Assembly: GCA_033557465.1 (NCBI GenBank)
Contig: CM066036.1
Location: 588,153,574 to 588,217,573 of the forward strand
Source: Ichthyophis bannanicus
Taxonomy: Eukaryota; Chordata; Amphibia; Gymnophiona; Ichthyophiidae
Direction: 5' to 3'
Length of the DNA stretch: 64,000 nucleotides
Part shown: in pieces, positions 63,538 to 64,000 of the stretch
Numbering within the stretch: the stretch's first letter is position 1
How the letters are laid out: each line of letters opens with the position of its first letter
Notes under the pieces: model-generated
Database searches by the model: none
What the model saw: only the letters and a program-made list of their open reading frames with translations
Told to the model about the DNA's origin: nothing
Made by a program: the position numbers and the translations under genes

Positions 63538-63712
63538 GCCCCTCCTCTCCACTCCGAAGCCGGCTATAGAAGCGGTAAGTGTTCCGGTATGCAGATCGCT
63601 AAAGCAGAGCCCGGTCTCGGGGGTTTTAGCGGTGTAAAAAGTGCCGGTTTGGGCTAGGGGGTTGCGGAGCACACCTAGGATGCGACCACTACTCTGCCCG
63701 CATCACGTGACC
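63538..63712 (-). promoter_or_regulatory. L1 5' UTR
   Basis: GC-rich leader from the element's 5' edge to the chosen ORF1 start. L1 promoters are internal, but no specific site is recognised here, and the region may be truncated. Confidence 0.5.
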
Positions 63713-63727
63713 CAGCAAACTATCTTT
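63713..63727. repeat. Young L1 target duplication, right copy
   Basis: Exact match to 57552-57566, directly after the 5' end of the L1 (minus orientation). Confidence 0.93.
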
Positions 63728-64000
63728 AATCTGTAGCTTATAGGAAGGTTACCTGTGCTCCAAGTGTGATGTCTTGATTTTTCAGTTCTCCTGCCTTCTA
63801 ATCTTGTTCATTCAGCTTCGTGACGTTCTCTCTAGAAAATCCATATACATTGTTTGAGAACCAAGCAGAAAGAATTCTTAGGAGTCATGGATCTCAGTTT
63901 TCCTTGTCCTATTGTCCACTTGGTTTGCAGCTTGTCGTGCTGTGAGGGCTTGTGTGCATCAGAGATTCTGAGACCTAAACTATCGGTAGTTTAACTACTG
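63728..64000. other. Right flank of the L1: continuation of an older L1 ORF1 relic, then no gene
   Basis: The first bases (AATCTGTAGCTTATAGGA) would encode, on the minus strand, the codons just before the SLLMHLKLETL segment at 57551. The old ORF1 relic is therefore split by the young L1. Nothing is recognisable beyond about 63790. Confidence 0.45.

Larger units (their letters stand above)
57567..63712 (-). mobile_element. L1/Tx1-type LINE, apparently intact, 6.1 kb
   Basis: An exact 15-bp duplication flanks a minus-strand unit with a short 5' UTR, ORF1, a 1-kb G-rich spacer, ORF2, a 3' UTR and a short poly(A) tail. Both reading frames are open, and GC content is clearly higher than in the AT-rich surroundings. 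This points to recent insertion, perhaps from an active lineage. The 5' UTR (about 175 bp before the likely ORF1 start) is short, so slight 5' truncation is possible. Confidence 0.93.

Noticed and set aside
1..64000. CRISPR array, bacterial operon or conserved host exon
   Set aside because: No regular spacer-repeat pattern and no ribosome-site-linked gene sets. I recognised no spliced host coding exons. All convincing proteins are from transposable elements.

Overview
This window reads as repeat-dominated intergenic or intronic DNA from a vertebrate. I found no conserved single-copy host gene, tRNA gene or rRNA gene. The repertoire is CR1/L3-like LINEs with 8-bp 3' tails, L2-like LINEs, L1/Tx1-type LINEs, an R4/Dong-like relic, tRNA- and 5S-derived SINEs, a class I endogenous retrovirus (ERV), and Tc1, piggyBac, hAT and Harbinger DNA elements. 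This suggests a large-genome tetrapod. An amphibian, perhaps a caecilian, is my best guess, but it is inference from repeat content only.

Layout. 0-8.6 kb: old SINEs, an L2 tail, a decayed Harbinger transposase, a Penelope-like terminus with a hammerhead-like core and an L2 relic. 8.6-19.3 kb: a CR1 (family A, + strand) split by a minus-strand ERV at 9698-18563. The ERV has 561-bp LTRs (once their own insertions are removed), an AAGG target duplication, a tRNA-Gly primer site and a polypurine tract. It has degraded gag/pro/pol, a deletion through RNase H and integrase, and no env. A piggyBac MITE sits in its left LTR, a 130-bp CR1 tail in its right LTR, and a 621-bp palindromic insert in pol. 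19.8-24.6 kb: a nearly full-length but decayed minus-strand CR1 (family B) with repeated 5' UTR units. 24.6-33.5 kb: sparse, with MITE-like palindromes, a 5S-rRNA-derived SINE, an unnamed repeat pair, a 0.95-kb polypyrimidine tract and an L2 tail.

33.5-43.2 kb: a dense nest. An L1 ORF1 relic is followed by two L1 ORF1-only units (half-L1-like). One of these sits inside a CR1 family C copy with a 15-bp duplication. A nearly intact CR1 family C (39017-42706) with an SGNH-esterase ORF1 sits inside an older CR1 family A. 44-50 kb: a hAT MITE, a 1.4-kb foldback element, an L2 tail, a CR1 family B fragment and an R4/Dong-like relic. 50.3-55 kb: an L2-type LINE with a palindromic TAA-flanked MITE, a CR1 tail and a Tc1 transposon with a broken transposase. 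57.5-63.7 kb: the youngest-looking element, a minus-strand L1-type retrotransposon with a 15-bp target duplication and two open reading frames. It is inserted into an older L1 ORF1 relic.

How the parts relate: the autonomous LINEs supply reverse transcriptase and endonuclease. SINEs, CR1 tails and ORF1-only L1 units look like their dependants. DNA transposase sources are dead here, and their MITE derivatives are scattered. Nesting gives a relative chronology at several places, which is the most informative property of the window.
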